DNA of 6,983 nucleotides from JBBIVP01 sp037439705 [NCBI: bacterium] (GCA_037439705.1 JBBIVP010000114.1:1-6983); one strand, 5' to 3'; positions 1 through 6,944 are shown, numbered from the stretch's first letter. Program-made: numbers and translations. Notes: generated from the sequence alone by a model not told the origin.

Positions 1-1142
1 GCGGTGTTGGAGTGTATGACCTTATGGGATACGGAGTTCACGGACCATCTCCTTCATACCTCTCTGCATGGTCAAGGTTGAAACTCGGATGGACAGAGGT
101 TATTGATGTCAATCTTGAAAAACCCCAGTGCGGATATTTTTTAACCTCCTTCCTTGACGGAGGAAAAATTTTGATGGCTTGGTCTTATTATGAAAATGAG
201 CCGGGAGAACAATACTTTCTTGCCGAATTCAGACCGAAGAGGGGACTTGATGAAGACCTGCCGTCAAGCGGAGTTCTTATATGGCACATTGATGAAATGA
301 TGCCATCAAACAACGAAGAATGGTATCCCGGGAATCAAATAGAAGGGAAACATTACAAGGTCGCCCTCGAGCAACCAGATGGATTATATGAACTTGAAAC
401 AAACAGTTATAAAATGTGTAAAGAGATTGCAAATGAAGGAGATTATTACAGACAGGGGAATGAATTCACCCCATATTCCGTTCCAGACTCTTCCTATTAC
501 GGAGGTAGTTTCAGCTGGGTATGGATTAGTGCTGTAAAATTTCCATCTGCTGAAACAGAGGGAATAACACTCGTATTTGAGGTGAATACCGCACCAACCT
601 TTGAAGCACCATATCTCTATCAAAATCCACCAGACTCAGCAATTCTAAATGAGGAATATATGGCTGAACTGAAAATTGAAGGATCCCCATTTCCTGATGT
701 TGAAATATATGAACCTGAAGATGCAACTTTTGATGGGAAATATATAAAATGGAGTCCAAAAACCACTGGAGTTCGACATTTCAAAATCCATCTTGTAAAT
801 TGTGCTGGAGAATCAGATTTTGAATGGGATGTGAATGTAGAAAGGGCGAAGCTTGTCAAAGATGAAGAGGTTCAATACTGCCTTATTACCTATATTTTTA
901 AAGAAGGAGATACAATTAACCTTGCAAAGATAATTAAGAAAATTTTGCTTCACATTCCGTCTGGAAAATCTGTCGTTAATTTTTACTACCTGAGCTCCAG
1001 ATGGATTCTTACCTTGAATGAGCCTTTCAGAAGCATCTTCATTGAGTTTATAAAAATCGTTTTCAAAAATCTGTTCTTCATCATATATCTTCCACTAATT
1101 TTCTTGAAAAAGAGATTTAAAGTGGTAGAGTTTAACCAATGA
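1..1142 (+). CDS. Secreted M6-family metalloprotease, 3' part (5' end outside window)
   Basis: Open from the first full codon at position 3, so the GTG at 12 is internal, not the start. Residues are counted from that GTG. The sequence shows the M6 (immune inhibitor A-like) signature after the zinc site: YDLMG (2-6) followed by PSYLSAW and LGW, then SGVLIWHIDE (86-95), a VALEQPDGLYELE stretch (118-129), and the closing beta region to about 191. The HExxH zinc motif and signal peptide must lie upstream and are not visible. Residues about 195-278 look like an Ig-like (He_PIG type) domain, ending in a W-P..G...F....N..G.....W.V.V pattern. Residues 290-366 form a tail beginning with Cys, containing SGKSVVNFYY and ending in a hydrophobic segment (about 341-364) and KKRFK. 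It probably acts outside the cytoplasm and is held at the membrane by this tail (inference). It overlaps the next gene by ATGA. Confidence 0.85.
   Translation, partial: GVGVYDLMGYGVHGPSPSYLSAWSRLKLGWTEVIDVNLEKPQCGYFLTSFLDGGKILMAWSYYENEPGEQYFLAEFRPKRGLDEDLPSSGVLIWHIDEMMPSNNEEWYPGNQIEGKHYKVALEQPDGLYELETNSYKMCKEIANEGDYYRQGNEFTPYSVPDSSYYGGSFSWVWISAVKFPSAETEGITLVFEVNTAPTFEAPYLYQNPPDSAILNEEYMAELKIEGSPFPDVEIYEPEDATFDGKYIKWSPKTTGVRHFKIHLVNCAGESDFEWDVNVERAKLVKDEEVQYCLITYIFKEGDTINLAKIIKKILLHIPSGKSVVNFYYLSSRWILTLNEPFRSIFIEFIKIVFKNLFFIIYLPLIFLKKRFKVVEFNQ
879..1139 (+). other. C-terminal tail resembling a divergent CFI-box-CTERM domain
   Basis: This is a domain within the metalloprotease. It starts CLITYIF, where typical CFI-box C-terminal domains (recalled from the family) read CFIATAAYG. 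It continues with L..I+..LL....GK..V..YY..S, matching the usual L..FRD.yLL....Gr.fV..YY..SP pattern in order and spacing, with G four residues closer to the Cys. It ends with a hydrophobic helix containing LPL and then KKRFK. The AAYG part of the box is lost. In the family this domain sits at the extreme C-terminus of exported proteins, so sorting or anchoring is inferred. Confidence 0.5.
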
Positions 1143-1486
1143 ATGAAAACGGCAAAATTACCCTGACATTTCTTTTTGTTTTAGCGCTCATCGGAGCAGG
1201 AGTTTATATGCTGGTCAAAACCGTTCCAGTTTATATAAAATGGACAGAAATAAAAGGGGTTGTTGAAACAAATCTTAAAAGGGCTTTCATAAACTATGAG
1301 GAGTTTGAAAAGGCAGTGATTGACAAGTGGAAGGAAATGGACCTTGACCTTTCCGAAATTACATTTTCTCGCCTTGAAGGCGATGAAGTTTATCTTTCAT
1401 ATACGAAAGAAGTGGTCTATTTCGGCAGATGGACATATCCTTTCAGGTTTGAGTTCAGAACCCATGTGAAATTAGGAGAAGAATAA
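1139..1486 (+). CDS. Small single-pass membrane protein, DUF4845-like
   Basis: A 115-residue protein. It has a short polar N-terminus (MNENGK), one transmembrane helix at about residues 7-27, then VKTVPVYIKW, which resembles the L.PvYi/y element that follows the helix in DUF4845 proteins. A charged alpha+beta domain follows, with an amphipathic helical part (about 37-68) and likely beta strands at 73-79, 83-95 and 99-111. By the size of the soluble part, the C-terminal domain should lie outside the cytoplasm (inference). No catalytic motif is visible and the family function is unknown to me. The start overlaps the protease stop as ATGA with no strong Shine-Dalgarno, suggesting translational coupling; the stop abuts pyrR. 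It could help maturation or placement of the protease, but only the position suggests this. The family call is from pattern memory. Confidence 0.7.
   Translation: MNENGKITLTFLFVLALIGAGVYMLVKTVPVYIKWTEIKGVVETNLKRAFINYEEFEKAVIDKWKEMDLDLSEITFSRLEGDEVYLSYTKEVVYFGRWTYPFRFEFRTHVKLGEE
1474..1479 (+). promoter_or_regulatory. Shine-Dalgarno for pyrR
   Basis: AGGAGA lies seven bases before the ATG at 1487, inside the last codons of the preceding gene. The stop codon at 1484-1486 directly abuts the start, so this site fixes the pyrR start and leaves no room for a leader. Confidence 0.7.
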
Positions 1487-2029
1487 ATGCTTGTGGTAAA
1501 TGCGAAGGATATGGACAGGATGATAAGAAGGCTCGGTGCCGAAATAGCAGAAAGCATAGGTGGATTTGAAAAAATAGGAGTGATTGGAATAAGGACTGGT
1601 GGGGTTTTTCTTGCACAAAGCCTTATAAAAGTGATTTCAAAGCTGGAAAAAGGAGTAAAAATTGAATATGGAATACTTGACATAACCCTTTACAGGGATG
1701 ACATATCAAGAATAGGTCCAAATCCTGTAGTAAAAGAAACAAAAATTGATTTTCCTGTTGACAATCTTCCCATAATTCTTGTGGATGATGTATTTTATAC
1801 AGGAAGAACGGTCAGGTGTGCACTTGATGCAATAATGGACCTTGGAAGACCCAAATGGATAAAGCTTGCAGTTCTGGTTGACAGGGAAGAAAGGGAACTT
1901 CCAATAAGACCTGATTTCTGCGGCACAAAACTTTCTGTCAGAAAAGGTGAGAAGGTGGTAGTAAAATTTGAGGGAAAGGATAGAGGGATTTATGTCGAAA
2001 GTGCATTTCAAAAGAAAGCATCTGCTTGA
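1487..2029 (+). CDS. pyrR: PyrR: pyrimidine operon regulator homologue / uracil phosphoribosyltransferase
   Basis: A 180-residue type I phosphoribosyltransferase, the usual PyrR length. Diagnostic features are [13 protein letters not shown] (31-43), [11 protein letters not shown] (64-74), the PRPP-binding loop [13 protein letters not shown] (97-109), the DLGRP turn (118-122) and [14 protein letters not shown] (131-144). PyrR proteins convert uracil and PRPP to UMP, and in Gram-positives bind pyr leader RNA to trigger attenuation. The catalytic loop is intact, so enzyme activity is likely. RNA binding is doubtful: the family TRIAHE motif reads RRLGAE (14-19 region), losing the Thr and His, and the RGHREL motif reads REEREL. 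No leader or attenuator precedes the gene. The C-terminal codons overlap pyrB by 38 bases. The family assignment is secure; the regulatory role is open. Confidence 0.95.
   Translation: MLVVNAKDMDRMIRRLGAEIAESIGGFEKIGVIGIRTGGVFLAQSLIKVISKLEKGVKIEYGILDITLYRDDISRIGPNPVVKETKIDFPVDNLPIILVDDVFYTGRTVRCALDAIMDLGRPKWIKLAVLVDREERELPIRPDFCGTKLSVRKGEKVVVKFEGKDRGIYVESAFQKKASA
1982..1987 (+). promoter_or_regulatory. Shine-Dalgarno that decides the pyrB start
   Basis: AGAGGG lies four bases before the ATG at 1992 and within the 3' end of pyrR. It favours this ATG over the in-frame TTG at 1968, which would add eight residues (MRERIEGF) absent from typical PyrB N-termini. An in-frame GTG at 2001 is less well placed. 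Confidence 0.6.
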
Positions 2030-2924
2030 GATAAAGAGCCTCTCAAAGGAGGAAATAGAGACCATAATAGAAACTGCAAGGTCAATGAGGGAGGTCCTTT
2101 CAAGACCGATTAAAAAGGTTCCTGCCCTGAGAGGAAAAACTGTGGTGAATCTGTTTTTTGAACCGAGCACAAGAACAAGAACATCTTTTGAACTTGCGGC
2201 GAAATCTTTAAGCGCAGATGTAGTAAATTTTGCTGCCCAGGCTTCAAGTGTCGTAAAGGGAGAAACCCTCCTTGATACCGTAAAGAACATAGAAGCGATG
2301 AATGCGGATATAATTGTGATAAGGCATTCTGCAGAAGGCTCTCCCCACTTTCTTGCTGAAAGAACAAAAGCATCCATTGTAAATGCAGGAGACGGAGCCC
2401 ATGAACATCCCACACAGGCTCTTCTTGATTTACTAACCCTTCTTGACCACAAAAAAAGGGTGGATGGTCTTCTCATAGCAATAGTGGGAGATATTCTTCA
2501 CAGCAGGGTTGCCCGTTCTGGAATATATTGCTGGAAAAAAATGGGTGCTCATGTAAGGGTTGTTGGACCACCCACTTTGATGCCAAGGTTCATTGAGGAA
2601 CTTGGAGTGGAAGTTTATTCCGACCTGAAAGAAGGACTTAAAGATGTGGATGTGATTTATACCCTGAGAATTCAATTAGAGAGGCAGAAGGGTTCTTTCT
2701 TCCCCAATCTTTCGGAGTATTCTTCAATCTATGCAATAACTCCTGAAACAATAAAATATGCCAAAAAGGACGCTGTTGTCATGCATCCCGGACCGGTAAA
2801 CAGGGATGTAGAACTTTTTGCAGAAGTAGCTGATAGTTCTCGTTCTTTAATTCTAAATCAGGTAACAAATGGAGTTGCTGTAAGAATGGCTGTCCTTTAC
2901 CTTATAGCAGGAGAGAGAAAATGA
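1992..2924 (+). CDS. pyrB: Aspartate carbamoyltransferase catalytic chain
   Basis: Transfers the carbamoyl group from carbamoyl phosphate to L-aspartate, the committed step of de novo pyrimidine synthesis in the cytoplasm. The ATG at 1992 gives 310 residues, normal for a catalytic chain. Visible motifs are the carbamoyl-phosphate loop [12 protein letters not shown] (56-67), SSVVKGET (85-92) with the mobile-loop Lys89, the [14 protein letters not shown] region (133-146, with catalytic-site His139), [11 protein letters not shown] (166-176), LRIQLERQ (225-232) and [10 protein letters not shown] (265-274). Asp at 272 replaces the more usual Gly after NR; I see no missing catalytic residue. There is no pyrI regulatory chain here. 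The start lies inside the end of pyrR, and the stop overlaps pyrC as ATGA. In Aquifex-type bacteria PyrB and class I PyrC form a joint complex, so direct contact with the neighbouring product is plausible but unproven. Confidence 0.97.
   Translation: MSKVHFKRKHLLEIKSLSKEEIETIIETARSMREVLSRPIKKVPALRGKTVVNLFFEPSTRTRTSFELAAKSLSADVVNFAAQASSVVKGETLLDTVKNIEAMNADIIVIRHSAEGSPHFLAERTKASIVNAGDGAHEHPTQALLDLLTLLDHKKRVDGLLIAIVGDILHSRVARSGIYCWKKMGAHVRVVGPPTLMPRFIEELGVEVYSDLKEGLKDVDVIYTLRIQLERQKGSFFPNLSEYSSIYAITPETIKYAKKDAVVMHPGPVNRDVELFAEVADSSRSLILNQVTNGVAVRMAVLYLIAGERK
2909..2915 (+). promoter_or_regulatory. Shine-Dalgarno for pyrC
   Basis: AGGAGAG lies five bases before the ATG at 2921, within the final codons of pyrB. 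With the ATGA overlap it supports coupled translation. Confidence 0.65.
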
Positions 2925-4201
2925 AGCTCCTTCTTAAAAAAGGAAGGATAATTTCTCCGGGAATAAAGGACGGAGAATATGATATTCTTATAGAAAACGG
3001 AAGAATAATAAGAATTGGAAAGGGAATTTCTGAAAAAAAGGCGAGAGTTATAAACCTTCGCGGTCTTCTTACCTTTCCCGGTTTCATTGACATCCATACC
3101 CATTTAAGAGACCCGGGCTGGGAATACAAGGAAGATATAGAAAGCGGTTCAAAGGCAGGAGCCTGGGGAGGGTTCACCGCAATTGTCTGTATGGCAAATA
3201 CCAATCCAGTTAATGACAATCCATCTGTTACAAGATACATAAGAGAAAAAGCAAAAGAAGTAGCAGTTATAAAAGTCCTTCCCGTAGGTGCTGTCACAAA
3301 AGGGCTTAAAGGAGAAGAACTTTCAGAAATGGGAGGAATGTTTAAAGAGGGAGCGGTCGCCTTTTCGGACGACGGTAATTACATTCAGAATTCAACGGTT
3401 ATGAGGAGAGCCCTTGAATATTCGGGCATCTTTGACCTTCCAATTATTTCTCATCCTGAAGACACTACCCTTTCTGGAGAGGGGGTTGTAAATGAAGGCA
3501 TTTCTTCACTTATAAGCGGGATGAAAGGAATACCCTCAGAGTCTGAAGAAATTGCTGCATTTAGAGATGCTACATTGTGCGCTTTAACCGGAAGAAAGCT
3601 TCACCTCACTCACATATCAAGTAAGGGTTCTGTAGAAATAATAAGAAACTTCAAAAAGAAAAAAGTTAAACTCACATGCGATGTTACACCCCATCATCTT
3701 TTCTTCACTGAAAAAGAGGTTTTCAAATTTAATCCGAATTTCAAGATGAAACCACCTTTGAGGTCAGAAGAGGACAGGAATGCATTATTTAAAGGATTGG
3801 CGGATGGAACAATTGATATGATTGCTACCGACCATGCTCCACACGATAAAGCATCAAAGGAAGTGGAGTTCAATTTTGCCCCGTTTGGTGTGATTGGATT
3901 ACAGACAGCACTGAGCGTAGTCATCTGGCTGTGGAAAGATGGAATAATAAATCTTCATGACATTCCTGTAAAATGTTCTCTAAATCCTGCAAAGCTTCTT
4001 GGATTGAAGGACTGTGGGGTTATAAAAGAAAAAAGAGTGGCATCAATAACAGTGGTAAATCCGGATGTGAGATGGACTTTTACGGAAGACCTAATACTTT
4101 CAAAAAGTTCAAATTCTCCATTCTTAGGAATGAAACTTAAAGGAAGGGCTGTGCTCACGATTTCCGAAGGCAGAATTGCCTACTATGATGAAAAATTATG
4201 A
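2921..4201 (+). CDS. pyrC: Dihydroorotase, class I
   Basis: Cyclises N-carbamoyl-L-aspartate to L-dihydroorotate, the step after PyrB. The 426-residue length and motif order mark a class I (type 1, amidohydrolase superfamily) enzyme. The zinc motif is HTHLRDPG (59-66, His59 and His61). FSDDG (148-152) supplies the Asp that bridges metals in this class in place of carboxylated Lys. SHPED (177-181) gives His178, HISSKGS (231-237) gives His231, DVTPHHL (254-260) follows, and ATDHAPHD (302-309) carries the catalytic Asp304. The substrate-binding MANTNP (91-96) is also present. All expected active-site residues are there, so this is unlikely to be the inactive PyrC' found beside some PyrB chains. 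It overlaps pyrB and carA by four bases each. Hydantoinase/allantoinase relatives are the only alternative, and the operon context rules strongly for dihydroorotase. Confidence 0.96.
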   Translation: MKLLLKKGRIISPGIKDGEYDILIENGRIIRIGKGISEKKARVINLRGLLTFPGFIDIHTHLRDPGWEYKEDIESGSKAGAWGGFTAIVCMANTNPVNDNPSVTRYIREKAKEVAVIKVLPVGAVTKGLKGEELSEMGGMFKEGAVAFSDDGNYIQNSTVMRRALEYSGIFDLPIISHPEDTTLSGEGVVNEGISSLISGMKGIPSESEEIAAFRDATLCALTGRKLHLTHISSKGSVEIIRNFKKKKVKLTCDVTPHHLFFTEKEVFKFNPNFKMKPPLRSEEDRNALFKGLADGTIDMIATDHAPHDKASKEVEFNFAPFGVIGLQTALSVVIWLWKDGIINLHDIPVKCSLNPAKLLGLKDCGVIKEKRVASITVVNPDVRWTFTEDLILSKSSNSPFLGMKLKGRAVLTISEGRIAYYDEKL

Positions 4202-5310
4202 AAAAGGCAGTCCTTTATCTTGAAAAGGGGAAATTTTTTGAGGGAATAAGTTTTGGAGCAGAAGGAACCGCAGTTGGAGAGGTAATTTTCAATACCAGTA
4301 TGTCGGGATATCAGGAAATTCTTACCGACCCTTCCTATCACGGACAGATTGTCCTTATGACCTATCCGCACATAGGAAATGTTGGAGTAAACCGTGAAGA
4401 TATGGAATCAAGAAAACCATTTCTCTCAGGCTTTGTCGTAAAGTCTGCATGCAAAATTCCGTCTTCCTGGAGGGCTGAAAAATCCCTTGATGAGTTTCTA
4501 AAGGAATGGAATATAGTTGGAATAGAAAATGTTGATACCAGGGAAATAACAAGGGAAATAAGGGACAATGGAGCCCAAATCGGGGTAATATCAACCGAAA
4601 TTTTTGATATTGAAGAACTGAAAAAAATTGTTGAGAAAGCACCGAGAATAGAAGGAAGAGATATTGTGAAAAATGTTCCCACTGACAAACCCTATGTATG
4701 GAGGGAAGGAAGCTGGAGATATGGAGAAGGTTTTACAAAACCGAAAAATTTTAAATACAGAATCGCTACTATTGATTGCGGAATAAAGTTCAACATAATG
4801 AGGCTTTTAGTGGACCTCGGATGTGAGATTTATGTCTTTCCTTATGATACAGATTATAAGGAAATACTTGAAATTTCTCCTCACGGGCTTTTCATCTCTA
4901 ATGGTCCGGGAGACCCGAGACCCCTCGAAAAAACCATTGATACTATAAGAAATCTTCTTGGAAAAATTCCAGCATTTGGAATATGCCTGGGACATCAACT
5001 GATAGGACTTGCCCTCGGAGGAGTGATAAAAAAACTGAAATTCGGGCATCACGGTGGAAATCACCCTGTTAAAGATTTAGCCACTGGTAAAGTAGAAATT
5101 ACAGCTCAAAATCACAACTTTGTGATTGATATAAACAGCCTTTCCGATAAAGATGTAGAAATCACCCACATTAACCTTTACGACCACACACTTGAAGGAA
5201 TTAAATCATCATGGTTTAAATTTTTCAGCATACAATACCATCCCGAAGCCTCCCCAGGTCCCCACGATGCAAGGTATTTATTCAAAAGATTTGTTGCTTC
5301 CTTAGGGTGA
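4198..5310 (+). CDS. carA: Carbamoyl-phosphate synthase small (glutamine amidotransferase) subunit
   Basis: Hydrolyses glutamine and channels ammonia to the large subunit CarB for carbamoyl-phosphate synthesis, feeding PyrB here and arginine synthesis in general. The 370-residue protein has the CarA-specific N-terminal domain (1 to about 150), including FNTSMSGYQEILTDPSY (31-47) and TYPHIGNVGVN (55-65). The class I glutamine amidotransferase domain runs from about 188 to 370: SNGPGDP (234-240), nucleophile Cys263 in FGICLGHQ (260-267), FGHHGGNHPV (282-291), and YHPEASPGPHD (347-357), which gives His348 and Glu350. The triad is complete. The start overlaps pyrC as ATGA and has no visible Shine-Dalgarno, so it probably depends on reinitiation after pyrC. 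The partner gene carB is not in the window; the next gene, 3 bases on, is apgM. The function call is firm. Confidence 0.97.
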   Translation: MKKAVLYLEKGKFFEGISFGAEGTAVGEVIFNTSMSGYQEILTDPSYHGQIVLMTYPHIGNVGVNREDMESRKPFLSGFVVKSACKIPSSWRAEKSLDEFLKEWNIVGIENVDTREITREIRDNGAQIGVISTEIFDIEELKKIVEKAPRIEGRDIVKNVPTDKPYVWREGSWRYGEGFTKPKNFKYRIATIDCGIKFNIMRLLVDLGCEIYVFPYDTDYKEILEISPHGLFISNGPGDPRPLEKTIDTIRNLLGKIPAFGICLGHQLIGLALGGVIKKLKFGHHGGNHPVKDLATGKVEITAQNHNFVIDINSLSDKDVEITHINLYDHTLEGIKSSWFKFFSIQYHPEASPGPHDARYLFKRFVASLG

Positions 5311-5313
5311 GCC

Positions 5314-6528
5314 ATGTATGATGAAAGAATTTTTGAACTGATTCCATCGCTCATAAATGATAGAAAAGTGAAAATAGTCCTTTTCGTCATTGATGGGCTT
5401 GGCGGAATAAATCGGTCAGGAAAGACTGAACTTGAAATGGCAAATACCCCTAACATGGACAGAATTGCAAAAATTTCCTCTCTCGGGATGATAATTCCGG
5501 TCCTCCCAGGAATAACACCTGGAAGCGGACCAGCCCATCTTTCCCTATTCGGTTATGACCCTTTAAAATGGGAAATAGGAAGGGGGGTTCTTTCTGCTCT
5601 CGGCGTTGACCTGGAACTAAAAAAGGGAGATGTGGCAGCGAGAGGAAATTTTGCAACCATAAACAAAGATGGGTTGATAGTTGACAGGAGGGCAGGAAGA
5701 ATTCCGGATGAGGAATGTGCAAGGCTCTGTAAAAAATTGAATTCAGAAATAAAAGAAATTGAGGGTATAAAAGTAGGTTTCTACCCTGAAAAGGAACACA
5801 GATTTGTGCTTCTTCTGAAAGGCAAAAAACTCTCGCCTCATCTTTCTGACACCGATCCCCAGAAAACAGAAGTTCCACCATTAAAAATTAAGGCTTTAAA
5901 AAAAGAAGCCCATACAACTGCAAAAATTCTAAACAGGATAGTTGAAAAGTCTATGAAGGTTCTAAGTGATGAACCAAAGGCAAATTCCATACTTTTGAGA
6001 GGGTTTTCATCTGTTCCTGAAATTCCTACTTTTAATTCCATCTTTAAATTAAAGGCATGTGCCATCGCAGAATATCCAATGTACAGGGGACTTGCAAGGC
6101 TTATCGGAATGGAGGTTTTGAAAAAACCATCTTCTCCTGAAGATATCATTTCACTTCTAAAAGAAAACTACGAAAAATATGACTTCTTTTACATCCACTT
6201 CAAAAAGGCTGATAGTTCCGGTGAGGATGGAAATTTTGAGAAGAAGGTTGGAGCTATTGAAATGGCTGATTCCATAGCAGGAGAAATTTTTAACCTTGCT
6301 CCAGATGTCCTTGTCATAACAGGAGACCACTCAACGCCATCCGAATTGAAATCCCATAGCTGGCACCCCGTGCCTCTCCTTTTATTCTCGGAATCAGCAA
6401 GAATGGACGGATTTGAAAAGTTCAGCGAAACGAATGCAAAATGTGGAAGCCTCGGTATATTTCCGTCAGTCTATTTGATGCCATTTATCCTTGCACACGC
6501 TGGGAAGCTTCAGAAATTTGGGGCATAA
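5314..6528 (+). CDS. apgM: 2,3-bisphosphoglycerate-independent phosphoglycerate mutase, archaeal type
   Basis: Interconverts 3-phosphoglycerate and 2-phosphoglycerate in glycolysis/gluconeogenesis. It is a 404-residue member of the alkaline phosphatase superfamily, the size of the archaeal aPGM group (about 400) and shorter than the roughly 510-residue GpmI enzymes. Motifs in order: VIDGLGG (25-31, metal ligand Asp27), TPNMDRIA (45-52), PGSGPAHLSLFGYDP (69-83, with Ser71 the likely phosphorylated nucleophile), GRG at 89-91, HFKKADSSGEDGNFEKKV (295-312) and ITGDHSTPSELKSHSWHPVP (335-354; ligands Asp338, His339, His351). The start at 5314 follows AGGGTGA (5304-5310), which contains the carA stop; only GCC separates stop from start. 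It is the last gene of the gapless string. Some aPGM relatives were proposed as homoserine kinases or phosphonopyruvate decarboxylases, but motif completeness and length favour the mutase. Confidence 0.92.
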   Translation: MYDERIFELIPSLINDRKVKIVLFVIDGLGGINRSGKTELEMANTPNMDRIAKISSLGMIIPVLPGITPGSGPAHLSLFGYDPLKWEIGRGVLSALGVDLELKKGDVAARGNFATINKDGLIVDRRAGRIPDEECARLCKKLNSEIKEIEGIKVGFYPEKEHRFVLLLKGKKLSPHLSDTDPQKTEVPPLKIKALKKEAHTTAKILNRIVEKSMKVLSDEPKANSILLRGFSSVPEIPTFNSIFKLKACAIAEYPMYRGLARLIGMEVLKKPSSPEDIISLLKENYEKYDFFYIHFKKADSSGEDGNFEKKVGAIEMADSIAGEIFNLAPDVLVITGDHSTPSELKSHSWHPVPLLLFSESARMDGFEKFSETNAKCGSLGIFPSVYLMPFILAHAGKLQKFGA

Positions 6529-6602
6529 TAATAAACCAAAAATTTAGTCCGTTTAACGAAATGTTGCTTGCGAAAAGAATTTTTAATATTATGAATATAA
6601 AA
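6529..6602 (+). other. Intergenic spacer apgM to tRNA-Pro
   Basis: The first true non-coding gap of the window. It starts TAATAA right after the apgM stop, giving extra in-frame stops. I see no stem-loop followed by a T run, so the upstream operon may read through into the tRNA. The rest holds the tRNA promoter. Confidence 0.6.
6564..6592 (+). promoter_or_regulatory. Sigma70-like promoter of tRNA-Pro
   Basis: TTGCTT at 6564-6569 and TATTAT at 6587-6592 are separated by exactly 17 bases. Transcription would start near 6599, only about 3-5 bases before the mature tRNA 5' end, so the leader for RNase P would be very short. The match in both boxes and the ideal spacing directly before a stable-RNA gene make it convincing. 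Confidence 0.7.
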
Positions 6603-6674
6603 CGGGGCGTAGCGCAGTGGAAGCGCGTCCGGTTCGGGACCGGAAGGTCGGCCGTTCAAGTCGGCTCGCCCCGA
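6603..6674 (+). tRNA. tRNA-Pro, anticodon CGG
   Basis: A full cloverleaf can be drawn. The acceptor stem 6603-6609 pairs with 6667-6673 (7 of 7 G-C pairs). The D stem GCGC/GCGC is 6612-6615 with 6623-6626 and has a 7-base loop AGTGGAA. The anticodon stem is 6628-6632 with 6640-6644, and the loop TTCGGGA holds CGG at 6635-6637 with G37. The variable loop is AGGTC. The T stem is 6650-6654 with 6662-6666 (one G-U) and has loop TTCAAGT. A is the discriminator base at 6674. C1-G72 and A73 with anticodon CGG are the bacterial proline pattern. CCA is not encoded, so a CCA-adding enzyme is needed. It reads the CCG codon. The 72-base length is short because the D loop is minimal, and G+C is about 72% against AT-rich flanks, suggesting a thermophile. 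Confidence 0.97.
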
Positions 6675-6782
6675 GTTTAATAGATGAAAGGGGTAAAAAA
6701 GGTTATTGTAATTAAAGGTATCTTTGATGCTTCTTTGTTTTTGATTTTTAAATGCCCACTTGCTATTTTCAAAGAAGGTTAT

Positions 6783-6887
6783 ATGAAGGAAGCTTTTGAA
6801 CTTGATGCAATGATAAGAAGTGCGGAAAGTTATGAGGAAGCGGTTGCTTTAATCACTGAACTCGTAAGAGATGAAGTCTTGAATTAA
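6783..6887 (+). CDS. Possible very small protein of unknown function
   Basis: A 34-residue frame beginning MKEAFELDAMIRSAESYEEA and ending in VRDEVLN, acidic and likely one or two amphipathic helices. GAAGG at 6774-6778 sits four bases before the ATG at 6783, like the spacing at pyrB. The same frame can be extended to an ATG at 6684, giving 67 residues with a hydrophobic stretch at residues about 13-30, but that ATG has no Shine-Dalgarno and lies only 9 bases after the tRNA. I do not recognise a family. A TTGATT (6741-6746), 17-base spacer, TATTTT (6764-6769) promoter-like pair lies just upstream, but would start transcription at about 6776, through the ribosome site. It may be a real small gene, a decayed remnant, or chance. 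Confidence 0.35.
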   Translation: MKEAFELDAMIRSAESYEEAVALITELVRDEVLN

Positions 6888-6907
6888 GATAACAGATGGG
6901 TTAATTT
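6879..6907 (+). promoter_or_regulatory. Possible promoter for the gene starting at 6955
   Basis: TTGAAT at 6879-6884 and TAATTT at 6902-6907 are 17 bases apart. A start near 6914 would give a leader of about 40 bases that includes the Shine-Dalgarno at 6945-6950. The -10 box is weak and AT-rich sequence makes chance matches common. Confidence 0.3.
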
Positions 6908-6944
6908 CTGAGCAAACTGGCGGTGAAATTTAATAAAGAAAGTT

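Noticed and set aside
1758-1802. TTGACA and TATACA inside pyrR as an internal promoter
   Set aside because: The spacing is far beyond 17 bases and the codons belong to the conserved PRPP loop region.
1968-1991. TTG at 1968 as the pyrB start
   Set aside because: It would add eight residues not typical of PyrB, while the ATG at 1992 has a suitable ribosome site and gives the normal length.
1706-2476. Long open frame on the minus strand (256 codons)
   Set aside because: It lies antisense to pyrR and pyrB, which have full family motifs; its translation is Ser/Phe-rich with no recognisable domain. A shadow frame.
2670-2692. GAGAGGC followed by AGAAGG, resembling part of a PyrR-binding loop
   Set aside because: It encodes the conserved LRIQLERQK of PyrB, lacks the CC before the loop and the paired stem I would expect, and lies inside a coding region.
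6441-6680. Plus-strand open frame across the end of apgM and the tRNA
   Set aside because: It runs in another frame through the conserved apgM C-terminus and translates the whole tRNA-Pro, so it is not a gene.
6903-6930. AATTTC / GAAATT inverted repeat before the last gene
   Set aside because: Six A/T-rich pairs with a 16-base loop and no T run; too weak for a terminator or operator.
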